Source: Robiginitomaculum sp. (GTDB taxonomy: Bacteria; Pseudomonadota; Alphaproteobacteria; Caulobacterales; Maricaulaceae). Taken from it: 64,000 nucleotides of DNA. This document shows, piece after piece, positions 17,526 through 27,400 of this stretch. Positions within the stretch are counted from its first letter, which is position 1. Every line of letters begins with the position of its first letter. The notes beneath the pieces are model-generated. The model was not told the origin of the DNA. It saw only the letters and a program-made list of their open reading frames with translations, and ran no database searches. A program made the position numbers and the translations under genes. Location of the stretch: positions 62,001 through 126,000 of the forward strand of contig JAJFFN010000035.1 in NCBI GenBank assembly GCA_021776635.1, written 5' to 3'.

Positions 17526-18173
17526 CTAAGTTTGCGACAAAATGGTTTCTACCAATGTCTTTGCCTGCATGAACGCGGCGTCTATAGACAAGTTTGTTGT
17601 ATCTAGCAAGTGCGCATTTTCAGCTGGTGTGAGAGGCGCTTCAGCTCGCGTTTGGTCGCGAGTATCCCGTTCAATCAAGTCGGCTGTAACTTTTTCCAAA
17701 CTCATGTCCTCACCGTAGGATAAAAGCTCTTTATAGCGGCGCTCTGCTCGCACACTTGGCTGGGCATCAACATACAGTTTCACATCTGCATCAGGACAGA
17801 TTACGGTACCAATGTCTCGGCCATCCAATATGGACCCTTTGTATTGACGACCAGGATTTGCGGCAAAGTTGCGTTGAAACTCAAAAAGAGCGGCACGGAC
17901 CTCAGTATGCACGGCAACTTTGGAAGCGGCTGCGCCAACGGGGCCGCTCTTAAGTGCCAGGTCGTCCAGCTCCGCTGGCGTAATATCAGTTGCCAATTTA
18001 GCCAACTTTTTTGCGTCGTCTAGATTAGTTTTAGATTTCAAAGCCCGGAGCCCTACGGCGCGGTATAATTTACCTGTATCTAAATATGCATAGCCAAAAC
18101 TTGCCGCCAATTTTTTTGCCAGCGTGCCTTTGCCAGATGCGAATGTGCCGTCTATAGCAATAATTTTTTTCAT
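17526..18173 (-). CDS. cmk: Cytidylate kinase
   Basis: 215 residues. It phosphorylates CMP/dCMP. The P-loop is IDGTFASGKGTLAKKLA at the N-terminus, followed by YLDTGKLYRAVG and the NMP-binding segment LDGRDIGTVICPDA. The lid region RDTRDQTRAEAPL is present. The start overlaps aroA's stop by 4 bp, giving the common proteobacterial order aroA-cmk-rpsA. Confidence 0.95.
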   Translation of the reverse strand: MKKIIAIDGTFASGKGTLAKKLAASFGYAYLDTGKLYRAVGLRALKSKTNLDDAKKLAKLATDITPAELDDLALKSGPVGAAASKVAVHTEVRAALFEFQRNFAANPGRQYKGSILDGRDIGTVICPDADVKLYVDAQPSVRAERRYKELLSYGEDMSLEKVTADLIERDTRDQTRAEAPLTPAENAHLLDTTNLSIDAAFMQAKTLVETILSQT

Positions 18174-19489
18174 GATTTATCTATTGGTGCGCCAATGCTG
18201 GCCATTAACTCGAAAAAAGAGGGAAAGCTGGTTGCAATCATGGAAGCATCGTCAATGGCAATCGGTTTTTCGCTGACTAAACCCAAGACAAGAGCGCTCA
18301 TAGCCATACGGTGATCATGGCGCGTTTTTACTTTTGCGCCACCCGCTACAAGGCCTCCGGTTACCGAAAGAGTGTCTTTGTCGATACGAGCCTGTACTCC
18401 GTTCACCGTCAGTAAATTCAACGTACCTGTAAGACGATCACTTTCCTTTACACGCAATTCACCCAATCCGCGCATAATTGTTGTGCCGCGTGCAACCGCC
18501 GCAATAACGGCTAAAACTGGGTATTCATCGACCATGGACGGGACGCGCTCTGGCATAACAGTAATGCCGTTAAGCCTAGAATACTTTACGTGTAAATCTG
18601 CTATTGTCTCGCCCCCGGAGCGGCGAAAATTATCAGCTCTTAAGAAGGCGCCCATTTCGTTAAGAACCTCAAATAAGCCGCTGCGTGCGTCGTTCATCAT
18701 TACATTTTCAATAATGATATCTGATCCCGGCACTATTAAGGCTGCCGCAATTAAAAAAGCCGCCGAAGACGGGTCGCCAGGCACTTTGATGTGCGTGGCT
18801 TTTAACCGTGCAGGCCCGTCTATGGATACAACTTGTCCACTGCCTTTGACCTTGCGGACAACAACAACGCCAAATGCCGTCAACATATTTTCCGTGTGAT
18901 CCCGTGTCAGGTTAAGCTCGTGAAGCTCGGTAAGCCCCTCTGTATTCAACCCCGCAAGAAGCACAGCTGATTTTACTTGAGCAGAGGCGTGAGGCGGCGT
19001 GTAGTTTATAGGGTTTAAATTGCCGCCTTGTATTTGACGAAGGGGAAGCCGGTCATTATTAGTTTCAAACTTTGTTCCCATTTCGCGCAGTGGCGTCAGC
19101 ACTCTCCCCATTGGCCGCGAAGACAAGCTGGCATCACCAATATATGATACATTTACGTTAAAAGCTGCTGCGGCCCCCATAATTAAGCGCGCACCCGTTC
19201 CGGCATTACCAAAGTCAATTGGTTTTTTTGGCGTTCGCCAACCCCGACTACCGCATCCCGTCACGCGCCAATGCCCTTCGCCAAGGCGCGTAACGCGTGC
19301 GCCAAAAGCTTTTACGACATTTGCTGTGTGCAATATATCTTCACCTTCAAGCAAACCGGATATTTCTGTAGTCCCTTCGGCCAGAGCCCCAAATATTAAA
19401 GCCCGGTGAGACACTGATTTATCTCCTGGCGCTTTCACGCTTCCGCGAAGGCCAAATTCGGGTTTTTGCGATTTGGTAGATGAAGTCAT
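18170..19489 (-). CDS. aroA: 3-phosphoshikimate 1-carboxyvinyltransferase (EPSP synthase)
   Basis: 439 residues. It joins shikimate-3-phosphate with PEP in aromatic amino-acid synthesis. Motifs include APGDKSVSHRALIFGAL near the N-terminus, FGNAGTGARLIMG at about residue 92, and RVKESDRL-type text (LRVKESDRLTG) in the C-terminal domain, plus DHRMAMSALVLGL. The sequence context (GNAGTGAR) looks like the class II EPSP synthases common in alphaproteobacteria. First gene of the aroA-cmk-rpsA run; it diverges from the TIGR02300 gene. Confidence 0.95.
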   Translation of the reverse strand: MTSSTKSQKPEFGLRGSVKAPGDKSVSHRALIFGALAEGTTEISGLLEGEDILHTANVVKAFGARVTRLGEGHWRVTGCGSRGWRTPKKPIDFGNAGTGARLIMGAAAAFNVNVSYIGDASLSSRPMGRVLTPLREMGTKFETNNDRLPLRQIQGGNLNPINYTPPHASAQVKSAVLLAGLNTEGLTELHELNLTRDHTENMLTAFGVVVVRKVKGSGQVVSIDGPARLKATHIKVPGDPSSAAFLIAAALIVPGSDIIIENVMMNDARSGLFEVLNEMGAFLRADNFRRSGGETIADLHVKYSRLNGITVMPERVPSMVDEYPVLAVIAAVARGTTIMRGLGELRVKESDRLTGTLNLLTVNGVQARIDKDTLSVTGGLVAGGAKVKTRHDHRMAMSALVLGLVSEKPIAIDDASMIATSFPSFFELMASIGAPIDKS

Positions 19490-19645
19490 ATGCTTGTTTT
19501 CATACTATTTTAGGCAATACTAGTTGACTTGCAAAATACAAACGCTAATCAGGCGAATGTAAGATGAAGGAAACTATTTACAGCCGAGACACAATAGTTC
19601 AAGGGCTGATTACGAAACTTGAGAACAACAACATAGGAATGAAAC

Positions 19646-20104
19646 GTGGCGAAACCAGATTTGGGCGAAAAACAATTATGCCCCGAGTGTGAAAAGAAAT
19701 TTTATGACTTGACTAAACGCCCCGCCGTTTGTCCGTATTGCGCGACCAGTTTTGATCCTGCTGACATAGCTGTTGTCGAAGCCGCACCTAAACCCACAAA
19801 ACCAAACCCCAAGAAAAGCGATGAAGACGCTGACGACGAGGATGTTGAAGCTGAAGACATTGACGAAGAAGATATTGACCAAGACGATGTTGCTGCAAAA
19901 GAGCTAGAGCTTGACGGAGACGCCAGCTTTGGTGGTTCCGGAGGTGAAGACGGAGATGACGATCCTGGGAATGATACACCCGACATGGACGGCTTTTCTA
20001 CAGATGATGACGACGAAGACGGTATATCGAACGATGACGACGATGAACAGGATGTGTTGCCACCAACTGGCAATGATGACGACGATGACGACGACGACGA
20101 ATAA
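19646..20104 (+). CDS. TIGR02300 (FYDLN_acid) zinc-ribbon protein with acidic tail
   Basis: 152 residues, GTG start. The first ~50 residues form a zinc-ribbon-like unit: CPECEKKFYDLTKRPAVCPYCATSF in outline, with two CxxC pairs and the FYDLN-type motif. The rest is extremely acidic, with Asp/Glu runs. The family is, to my knowledge, restricted to Alphaproteobacteria and of unknown function, and it often sits next to aroA and a tRNA-Ala gene, as here. The tail has strongly biased composition, so database matches there will be meaningless. Confidence 0.9.
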   Translation: MAKPDLGEKQLCPECEKKFYDLTKRPAVCPYCATSFDPADIAVVEAAPKPTKPNPKKSDEDADDEDVEAEDIDEEDIDQDDVAAKELELDGDASFGGSGGEDGDDDPGNDTPDMDGFSTDDDDEDGISNDDDDEQDVLPPTGNDDDDDDDDE

Positions 20105-20183
20105 AGATTAGTTTTTACCAAAAAGCTGGTGTGAGATTAATTTCCTAACCAGCACTATCGAATTCTCCTTACGGTGAGTTTAT

Positions 20184-20259
20184 GGGGCCTTAGCTCAGCT
20201 GGTAGAGCGCTTCGCTGGCAGCGAAGAGGTCAGGGGTTCGACTCCCCTAGGCTCCACCA
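20184..20259 (+). tRNA. tRNA-Ala (anticodon GGC)
   Basis: 76 nt including an encoded CCA. Acceptor GGGGCCT pairs with AGGCTCC; the D arm GCTC...GAGC, anticodon stem CTTCG/CGAAG with loop CTGGCAG (anticodon GGC), and T arm AGGGGTTCGACTCCCCT are all regular. A TTCTTTTTT run follows the gene and could end transcription. Confidence 0.97.
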
Positions 20260-20279
20260 TTCTTTTTTGCACCGCCCCC

Positions 20280-20885
20280 TTTATTGCATGGGAAAGGCCA
20301 CCCATTTGTTCAAATAGACGTCATCACATTTAGTTTCGGTTCGTTCCAAAGGTGGGACGTCCGTGTGGTCTTGCCCCTCACCGGAGTTACCGATTAGAGC
20401 GCTTAGTAAAGTTTCGTGAAGTTCAAGACCACACGGCAGCGCCTTTTCACATAGGGGACCCGTAGGTCAGTCGTGGACACAAGGACCTCGCCCGCGCAGT
20501 AAGCGCAGCAGCCCAAGACTACTTCCTACGGGCGCGCACAAGTGCTCTTGGGGCGGAGCCAGCCGACCATTTTGCGTTACCAAAACATCTACACCGACGA
20601 AGCGCCGTCTCCTCTCCAGCCAGCGCCCTTAGGGTGCGCCCTCTTGGAAATACCCTTGGGGTGCAACGTACGCTTGCCTGTCCCAAAGAGAAGAACAATT
20701 TGAATATAAGCCAAGTATTGGGAGCATGGATGTATTTATGGGTTTGAATATTAAAACAATTAAATTTCAATAATTTAGACGAAGATTGTAAAATCAAACA
20801 AAAGGATAATCCAAGTTTAATCCACAGAAACAAACCTCTCAAAATTGATATTAAATATACAATTCGCCGATTGCATAGCCAATAT
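20280..20885. other. Gene-free segment; GC-rich structured part (20340-20690), possible RNA
   Basis: No convincing gene lies between tRNA-Ala and the island. The part from about 20340 to 20690 is clearly richer in G+C than its surroundings and full of self-complementarity. CCGTGTGGTCTTG (20361-20373) is perfectly complementary to CAAGACCACACGG (20424-20436) around a 50-nt loop. CCCGTAGG (20459-20466) is complementary to CCTACGGG (20525-20532). This suggests a structured RNA on one strand. I searched by eye for RNase P, tmRNA and SRP RNA core motifs and did not find them. The remainder, to 20885, is AT-rich with nothing recognisable. Confidence 0.35.
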
Positions 20886-20905
20886 TTGCTAGGTGGGTGG
20901 TGGTG
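20886..20905. repeat. Left 20-bp direct repeat (candidate att site)
   Basis: Exact copy of the tRNA-Met 3'-end sequence found at 30811-30830. The match stops at both edges (flanking bases differ), so this is a discrete 20-bp repeat rather than a larger tRNA duplication. Confidence 0.7.
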
Positions 20906-20937
20906 TACGCAGTCTTCAGTGAACCAGTCTCACGCTA

Positions 20938-21110
20938 TTTTCCCTGTTTAACAGGGAGTTTACAGGGAAAATATGCTTTTTTGGTCCCAAAATCCAGTTT
21001 GTACGGTCACAACCCCATGAAAACACTGCGTTTAATACGAATTTCCCTAAAAAATTAACTGGGAATTTTATTTGGGCAACAGGGAAATATATCAACAGAA
21101 CAGGGATATA
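20938..21110. repeat. Cluster of CAGGGA/TCCCTG motifs, partly palindromic
   Basis: The motif ACAGGGA or its complement recurs at least five times: TCCCTGTTTAACAGGGA (17-bp perfect palindrome, 20941-20957), ACAGGGAAA at 20962, TTTCCCT at about 21042, ACAGGGAAAT at about 21079 and ACAGGGATAT at about 21100. It sits just inside the left island boundary, where integrase arm-binding or regulatory repeats would be expected. Confidence 0.55.
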
Positions 21111-21201
21111 TTCAAGAAGCGCAGTGCCGTAAACCTTACTAAATGGAGCTAAGTTTCAATCTAAGTTAGGTTGATAACAATTTTTTTGGTTTCAAGCAAT
21201 C

Positions 21202-22371
21202 TTACTCTGACAATGCCTCAGCACTCTCTATTAGTTGATTGATTTTCACTTTGTCTTCTGGAGTGATAACCAGAGCCTGTTGAAAATCATTTATCGCCAA
21301 GTGTGGGGCTTTGGTCTTTAGATAAGCAATTCCGCGACCTGAATAGTAACTGGCGCGTTTATTGTTTTGATATATTAGCTTTGTGTAATCAGAAATAACG
21401 CCTTGCCAGTCTGCTGTGCGTTCCCGTACCCAAACGCGAGCCTCTAATAATTCCCGTACTGGCTTTAGGTCATCTTTGGGCACAAGTTTGAGAGCTTCGG
21501 TAAAATTCTTTATTGCCAATTTGTATTGGCCTGCATTCATTTGAGCAAATCCACGCAAATAAAATCCTTGGCTAAACTCAGGTGAAATGTCGATTGCTTC
21601 GTCAAGTAAGCGTATGGACAGCTTGAATTGTTTGTTGCGAAAGTGGATATTTGCGCGACGATATCTTTCCACTAATTTACCTGTTTGGGGCTTGGGTTTT
21701 TCATATAGATGTTTTGCGATAAATTCTTCTATGTCTTTTGGTATGGGTTTCCCAAAATAGTTCGCGGCCACAAATTCCGCCAATGCCTCATGGCGACTAG
21801 TTGCAGCATAAATGCTTGGGAAACCGAACACTGCAGCATCTGCATCAAGTCGTTTAAACATGGCTTGGCGAACGGTAAGTCTCTTTTTGTTTAGTGCATG
21901 AGACACGGACGCAAGTCGAGGTTCAATCATATTGCTCCATTCTTTTGAACGACCAATTTGATCTACGGGATCAGCGAGGTGCACTATTTCATGGATGAAA
22001 AGCCAGCTAATGTAGTCATATCCTCGAGAGCCTTTTTGGGCACTTGAAAAAAAGATGTCCGTGAACAAAAAAGACGATTCGTGCCGTCTTCGTACCCAGC
22101 CGCCTGACGGATGAGAAGGGGAAGCGGTTGCACGGTACAACATGATTTTGCCCGGTTGTGCGGCACGTGCAAGCAGCCCGGGCTCATTTCTTTCCAATGA
22201 TTGAAACAGCTCTAAAATTAGTACCTTTTCAGCGGATGACCAGTTTTTTAGGGAGAGTGTTAGTGTAGATTCAGGAGCATTATCTGTCCTAAATTCAATT
22301 AAACTGCGCACATCCGCTTTAGCGGAATGCGATATAAAAATGAAAAAAAACACGCCAAGTAAAAATCTCAT
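21202..22371 (-). CDS. Secreted HExxH metallopeptidase-like protein with TPR repeats
   Basis: 389 residues with a clear signal peptide (LLGVFFFIFISHSAKA). The middle has LFIHEIVHLADP, an HExxH zinc motif (His127, Glu128, His131). It is followed about 65 residues later by RHEALAEFVAANYFG, where a Glu (about 195 or 198) could be the third ligand, as in gluzincins. The C-terminal half has TPR-like repeats from about residue 235: IHFRNKQFKLSIRLLDEAIDI, FAQMNAGQYKLAIKNFTEALKL and RGIAYLKTKAPHLAINDFQQAL in outline. I do not recognise the family by name. It faces away from the cassette beginning at 22535 and shares its upstream region, so the two may be co-regulated. The exported location fits the rest of the island. 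Confidence 0.68.
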   Translation of the reverse strand: MRFLLGVFFFIFISHSAKADVRSLIEFRTDNAPESTLTLSLKNWSSAEKVLILELFQSLERNEPGLLARAAQPGKIMLYRATASPSHPSGGWVRRRHESSFLFTDIFFSSAQKGSRGYDYISWLFIHEIVHLADPVDQIGRSKEWSNMIEPRLASVSHALNKKRLTVRQAMFKRLDADAAVFGFPSIYAATSRHEALAEFVAANYFGKPIPKDIEEFIAKHLYEKPKPQTGKLVERYRRANIHFRNKQFKLSIRLLDEAIDISPEFSQGFYLRGFAQMNAGQYKLAIKNFTEALKLVPKDDLKPVRELLEARVWVRERTADWQGVISDYTKLIYQNNKRASYYSGRGIAYLKTKAPHLAINDFQQALVITPEDKVKINQLIESAEALSE

Positions 22372-22461
22372 TTTACGCCCTTATGTTTTATGACATCCAA
22401 TCATGCGAGATGCTGTAATAGCAACATCTTAACTTCCAACTATATTTTACGTTAGCTTAAT

Positions 22462-22490
22462 CTTGCCCCATCGGCAAGTATCTGATACTT
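22462..22490. promoter_or_regulatory. Overlapping palindromes in the divergent island promoter
   Basis: CTTGCC (22462-22467) and GGCAAG (22473-22478) form a hairpin or operator. Directly overlapping it is the perfect odd palindrome AAGTATC-T-GATACTT (22476-22490). They lie between the metallopeptidase-like gene and the lipoprotein gene, 45 bp before the latter's start, where a repressor of both units could bind. No regulator gene is present in the island. Confidence 0.4.
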
Positions 22491-22534
22491 ATGTGGGTAA
22501 GGTATAGACTTATCAATGAGCATAGGAGAGCGGT

Positions 22535-23743
22535 ATGCGTGATATTTTTAAAGCTAGTTTGGTCGGGGTCTTTGGGGTTTCCATGCTAATGTCGGGGTGT
22601 AAGCCAACAACATTTCTAGAGTACCAACAGGCTGAAAACCAACCTCTAAACACAAAATGCCCTGTGTGCCAGAATTTGGAAAACTTGGATGAAATCATTT
22701 CAAAATCAAACAGCGAAGACGAATTTGTCGCTAGCGTAAAAGAATATATTTCGGCGACGCACACTGACAAACAATATGCCCAATTAACGCCCATAGTTTT
22801 TTCCATTCACGGGTTTTGTGAGAATGAAGACGTAAAGCAGATATTTGGTTTACAGGATGACTATATTGCCGAGTTTGAGAAAATTGCTGGGAACATTCAA
22901 TTGTGCACGGAGACTTGTAACATAAAGCTCAGTGAAGCTGAATATTGTTCTGTAGAGACTATGCTTCGTTATAACGCACAAGATTGGTCAGGAATGTCAG
23001 AGGCATTTCAAAGCGCCGCTTTCCTTCTTCAAGACGCAGATTTAAACCAAAGAACTACGGCTTCGGAAATCAACCTTATGTTGGAAGGGGTTCTTGCTGC
23101 CGCTCAAAACAGTTTAACTTCTAGCTTTGCAGGATTGTTTGGAACGCCAATGTCCGAAAGCCCAAATGTAGAGTTAGAACTTGTTAATCGAGAGCTTCAT
23201 GAAATAGGCACAGGCCTACAAGCCTTGCATTGGGTCGGCCTCAGTAACGACAATGGACAAAAACTAGGCGAACACCTTGTCAGCATTGCAAGAGAAATTC
23301 CGGCTATAGAGGCCGACACATATTCAGCTACAACGCGCGCAAAAATGTTAGAACCACATGAACGTCTAAGTTTGGCAAAGCGTACAGTTGCCGCAACGGC
23401 ACTTTTGAGTCTTGTTAAACAGTCTCTTTCCAAATCAGCTGATATATCACAACAGCCAACAGCTCCGAATACGCAAGCTAATGCCAATAATAATCTAGCT
23501 ACTAATAGTGCGGAGCTTCAAGCCGCTGTAGATTGTTTTACGCGCTTGTCTGTTGAAACTTCTGTTATGCCAGAATTCAGCAAAATTATATCCGCCGAGT
23601 TGGAAGCCTGTCGTTCCTTTTCAGCCTGCCCAACTTTAAGTATCAAGGACAAAGATTTTTCCACAAAGATTAAACGTGTATCAACAATATATACCAAGGA
23701 TGAAAAGCTTATGCTGTCAGTTCGTAATGCCGTTTGCAAATAA
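22535..23743 (+). CDS. Lipoprotein of unknown function, first gene of island cassette
   Basis: 402 residues. The N-terminus is a lipoprotein signal with lipobox LMSGC, so the mature protein is lipid-anchored from Cys22. The mature part begins with a cysteine-containing segment (CPVCQN, then further Cys in GFCEN, LCTETCN, YCS). It continues with a long, largely helical region with no recognisable domain, a Gln/Asn/Thr-rich linker at about residues 305-325, and a C-terminal segment with several Cys that probably form disulfides. AGGAGAG precedes the ATG. It is 136 bp ahead of the next gene, with a 12-bp perfect palindrome (ACCTCCGGAGGT, 23751-23762) between. I cannot assign a function. Confidence 0.7.
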   Translation: MRDIFKASLVGVFGVSMLMSGCKPTTFLEYQQAENQPLNTKCPVCQNLENLDEIISKSNSEDEFVASVKEYISATHTDKQYAQLTPIVFSIHGFCENEDVKQIFGLQDDYIAEFEKIAGNIQLCTETCNIKLSEAEYCSVETMLRYNAQDWSGMSEAFQSAAFLLQDADLNQRTTASEINLMLEGVLAAAQNSLTSSFAGLFGTPMSESPNVELELVNRELHEIGTGLQALHWVGLSNDNGQKLGEHLVSIAREIPAIEADTYSATTRAKMLEPHERLSLAKRTVAATALLSLVKQSLSKSADISQQPTAPNTQANANNNLATNSAELQAAVDCFTRLSVETSVMPEFSKIISAELEACRSFSACPTLSIKDKDFSTKIKRVSTIYTKDEKLMLSVRNAVCK

Positions 23744-23879
23744 TGCGTTAACCTCCGGAGGTGGCGTATACGATGGCACCTTTAACTATTGACTATTGCA
23801 TGACAAACCATATAGGCTGGCCTCGAAAGGCTTTGCGTAAATAGTATATACAAAGTTATAAAACACGCATTGCTGTGTT

Positions 23880-24401
23880 ATGGTTGAGGGCAATAAAACA
23901 AAAGACATCCAAAATAAGCCGCAAAAAAACAAGCGGATATATTTCGTATTGCTTGTTCTTGCTGCAGCCCTTGCTTCTGCAATCTATCTAAATTTCTTTT
24001 ATGTAAAACCAGCAGGCTCAAATTTATGGGCAGCTACGACAATTTCCTATGACCCAACTTGCGCGGAAAATTGCGAGCGAGCAGGATCGTTGGGGAGCAA
24101 CCACGGAAGCCCAGAAATAGACCTATTGTACAACCCCTATGTTGACGATTCAGTTGCACAATGGGGCGATTGCTTACAAAGCATTTTTGTGTGTGTTTCC
24201 GAGGGAACCCAACCCGATTTTAGTCAAATAGAAAAAGCAAGTTTAGCTCGTACGTGTGTACAAAACAGCACCTGCCCAGCACCGTGCCGTGAACGTTATG
24301 CGCTTAAGGCAGCAAAATCACCAGAAGTGGCCAGGCAAGCATTTGATGATGTGTTCGTCAATGAAGACGCTTGGTGCCGCCCTCAGGAGCGTTCAAAATG
24401 A
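23880..24401 (+). CDS. Membrane-anchored eight-cysteine protein
   Basis: 173 residues. A charged cytoplasmic N-terminus of about 20 residues is followed by one membrane helix (about 21-41, FVLLVLAAALASAIYLNFF). The periplasmic domain has eight cysteines, with the spacings CAENC and CVQNSTCPAPC, consistent with a disulfide-stabilised fold. No family is recognised. The stop overlaps the start of the following large gene as ATGA (24398-24401), so the two are translationally coupled and are likely partners. No clear ribosome site precedes its own ATG. Confidence 0.65.
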   Translation: MVEGNKTKDIQNKPQKNKRIYFVLLVLAAALASAIYLNFFYVKPAGSNLWAATTISYDPTCAENCERAGSLGSNHGSPEIDLLYNPYVDDSVAQWGDCLQSIFVCVSEGTQPDFSQIEKASLARTCVQNSTCPAPCRERYALKAAKSPEVARQAFDDVFVNEDAWCRPQERSK

Positions 24402-27400
24402 TCGTACGTAAAATCTTGTTGGGCGTGTTTCTAGGGTTGACCATTGTAGCCTTGACCGTGTCTTCGGTTTTGGCTTGGGACACAAAAGAGTACGAAAATA
24501 AAGGCCCAGACGAGAAAGCCAAATGGCTGTCTATATATAGATGCCTTGGCGGCGGTGGAAATGGGTGTTCTCGCAATGAACATGAGCGCGTCTCACAAGA
24601 TGCTTTGAGCCAAGCCGTTAGTAATCACAGTTGGAAAATTGGAGAGCGCCAAGACTTTACCGCAATCGATCTAAATGCAAGTTTGTTTAGGCCTGAGATG
24701 TTACAGGTAACCCCTAGTGCGCCATCCGGAAGTTCAAACACACCTCTTGAACAACGCATTTTACCTTCACCGGCCCATTTTGCAGGATTGCCGGACTTTA
24801 GTTATACGATATATGATTGGATCAACAAAAACGAGTATTGCCCCCCGCGCCCTGTAAATGATCAACAACTAAATTACTGCCATGTATTTGGCTTGTGGCA
24901 TGGTGCGGGGTTTAACTCTTCACATTTTGGAAGCCAGGCAAGCCGTAGCTATCAACAAATACACTCAACCGCAGTGGCTTTAGCAGAAGATGCTGGCAAA
25001 ATGATGCAGGCGGCGACCACGCCCGAAGACCGCAAGGCTCACAAAAAGGCGATTCAAGAGGCTGAACTATTGGCGCTGGCTTACGAGGCATATGCCCAAC
25101 ATTTTCTAGCAGATCGTTGGGCTATGGGTCATATGCTAGAGAGGTGGGGGGCGCCAGAATATAATGCTGGAGCCTATGGAGATAATCTTGGCGGCGCCGT
25201 TACTGCCGGCATATTGGCCGGCCTTATTCATGGATACGAATCCGTTGCAAAAGAGCACATTCCCGACGCATTATCCTCTCCAGAATACTTAACATCCTTA
25301 TTCGGAACCACATTATATACACCGCAATGGCGGTTTGAGGGGGAAGAGAATATATTTCTAGGCGTTGGAGACTACCGTTATGAGGATATGAAAGACGGAA
25401 TGTTTGGTAAAGAGTATCTAGTCCGCGGCTATCTAGATTCTCCCTTGCGCGTCAAGACACAACAAAATTGGATGATGTCTTGTCTAAGCGCGGGCTTCGG
25501 CGAAGTTATTTCTAAATTTGGCAATAACCCTGATGGAGGTATTGGAATTGACGGTGTACAAATAACATCTGCAGGTTCAGCAAGGCAGGATCCTAGATGC
25601 TTCAAGGCGTGGGCAACAAATTATGCGATGAATGTTGGTTGGGGTAGAGAAGGCCAATTAGCGACGGCAATGCGCGCAGGGGACATTGTCCGTTATGTCC
25701 CAAGTCTAACAACAAATGCAAAAATTCAAGACTTAGGGGCGACAAGTCCTGGCACCGGGCCATTAGCCGATCTTGAAATCCTAAACTCGACCTTACTGCG
25801 GATAACTGCAAAGATGTCTTGGAGCGCTTTTTGGGAGCCCGAAGGCATTGATTTAGCGCAAGGTGGTTTTGGTGATTACGGTGAAGCAAAAACAGCAAAT
25901 AAATACCCTATTGCAAAATATTTTGAACCTACCAACCTTGATACGCTTCCCAAAACAGACGCAAGAGGGCGGGACAAGGAAAGTATTTATGGCTTGTTCA
26001 ACCGCGCGAAGGCAGGTTATTTTTGCGAACAAGACAAAGAGTACTTACAAAAATACCGGCGCTCGACAGATGACACAAAACGCGCTGCATGCCGCTTGCT
26101 TGCTCAACGCATGTATAGCTCAACCTGGGAGGAATATGAAGGAAAGCAAGCCGAATACCAACCTGTTTTGTATAAGTCTTACAGAGGTGCAGCTGTGCCC
26201 AAGAAAGCCAAAGCCTTGTGCGAAATTGCCCCTGGAGGGTGGACGCCACCCACAAGTAGAACGGATGAAACCCCCTATCGGTTGCACCCAGGCTATGTGG
26301 GCTGGGACACCGAAAGCCAACAAACAAATGCATTTTTATCTGACGAGTGGAAACTATCTACGCAGTCTGTTGCCGCGTGGTGTGATGCGGTTCCGGTCAT
26401 TGACCCCCTTAGTGATGAGCAATTTTTAAGCCAGGACATCGTCGCGCGCATAATCAACCCCAAAAAACCAATAACAATATCAGGCTTGAGTTTTGGAAGT
26501 GAAGTAGGTGAGCTTTGGGTGGGGTTAAATAGGGCAACTTCTGTGCAGGTAACAGAAATTGATAAATGGTCAGATAAAAAAATTAAATTTAGTCTAGAGG
26601 AGTTGCTAGATAAAATTAGCTTTAATGCCGCCAACGAAGCTTTTCTTTTTATTACTCGGCCTGAAACTGAAGGCAATCCAGATCCTGGGGCAAAGAGTGT
26701 AGGGCGATTTGTTTTGTTAAATGACATCCCCCGCCCACAAGTGGTAAGTGTAAAAGTGTCCCGTGGCGACGAGATATTTTTGGCGCATCAAGCCCCCGCA
26801 TCTTCTGCCAAAGACCCTGGTGCTTTCGCGGAAGATTTACCGCCGTCTGAGGAGCCCGGCCCATTTCGCCCAATTACACCTGGTGCAGTACAATTCGTCA
26901 TAAAGTTTGACAAAACAATGGACCAAGAATTTGATAATAACGAGTTCAAACTTGGCAGCGACCAATTAACGGGTGAATGGGTTAATGAAAAACAATGGCG
27001 TGGAACTTTAGAGCTTCTCGCGGGAGATTTTTTCAAACGCCGTTTGGGCTTCCACGACCTCTCAATTCAAGCAAAGTCAAAAGAAGGTGCATTAATTGAC
27101 AAGCAGCCTGAACAGCCAGGTAACCAGGCGGATAAAAGTATAAAACTGTTGGTCGGCGAAATACCGTTATTTGTTTCAAAAATTAGAGTTCGAGCAGGTC
27201 GCCGCGTTATATATGACGCTAGTTGGGTCGGTGGCCCAGATCTTGAGAAGGTTTCTAATTTAACGGCTGTAGCTCTTAAGGACCCTTCACGGAATTTAAG
27301 TGTGGTAAAGCGCGCCAAGCCCCCCTCTGAAGGCGAGGGCTTGCTAAGCTTGAAACTATCTGGTCCCGTTGAGAATGCACCAACGGTATCAATCGGCGGG

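Noticed and set aside
20110..20160. Hairpin GCTGGT...ACCAGC after the TIGR02300 gene as a terminator
   Set aside because: The stem is only 6 bp around a long loop and has no following T-run, so it is not a credible intrinsic terminator.
20340..20690. Possible RNase P RNA or two-piece tmRNA
   Set aside because: The RNase P core (GAGGAAAGTCC-type) and a tmRNA tag reading frame (AANDN-like) are not seen on either strand.
20519..20842. 107-codon minus-strand frame between tRNA-Ala and the island
   Set aside because: It crosses a sharp change from AT-rich to GC-rich DNA, has no protein-like pattern and overlaps strong inverted repeats; a chance frame is more likely.
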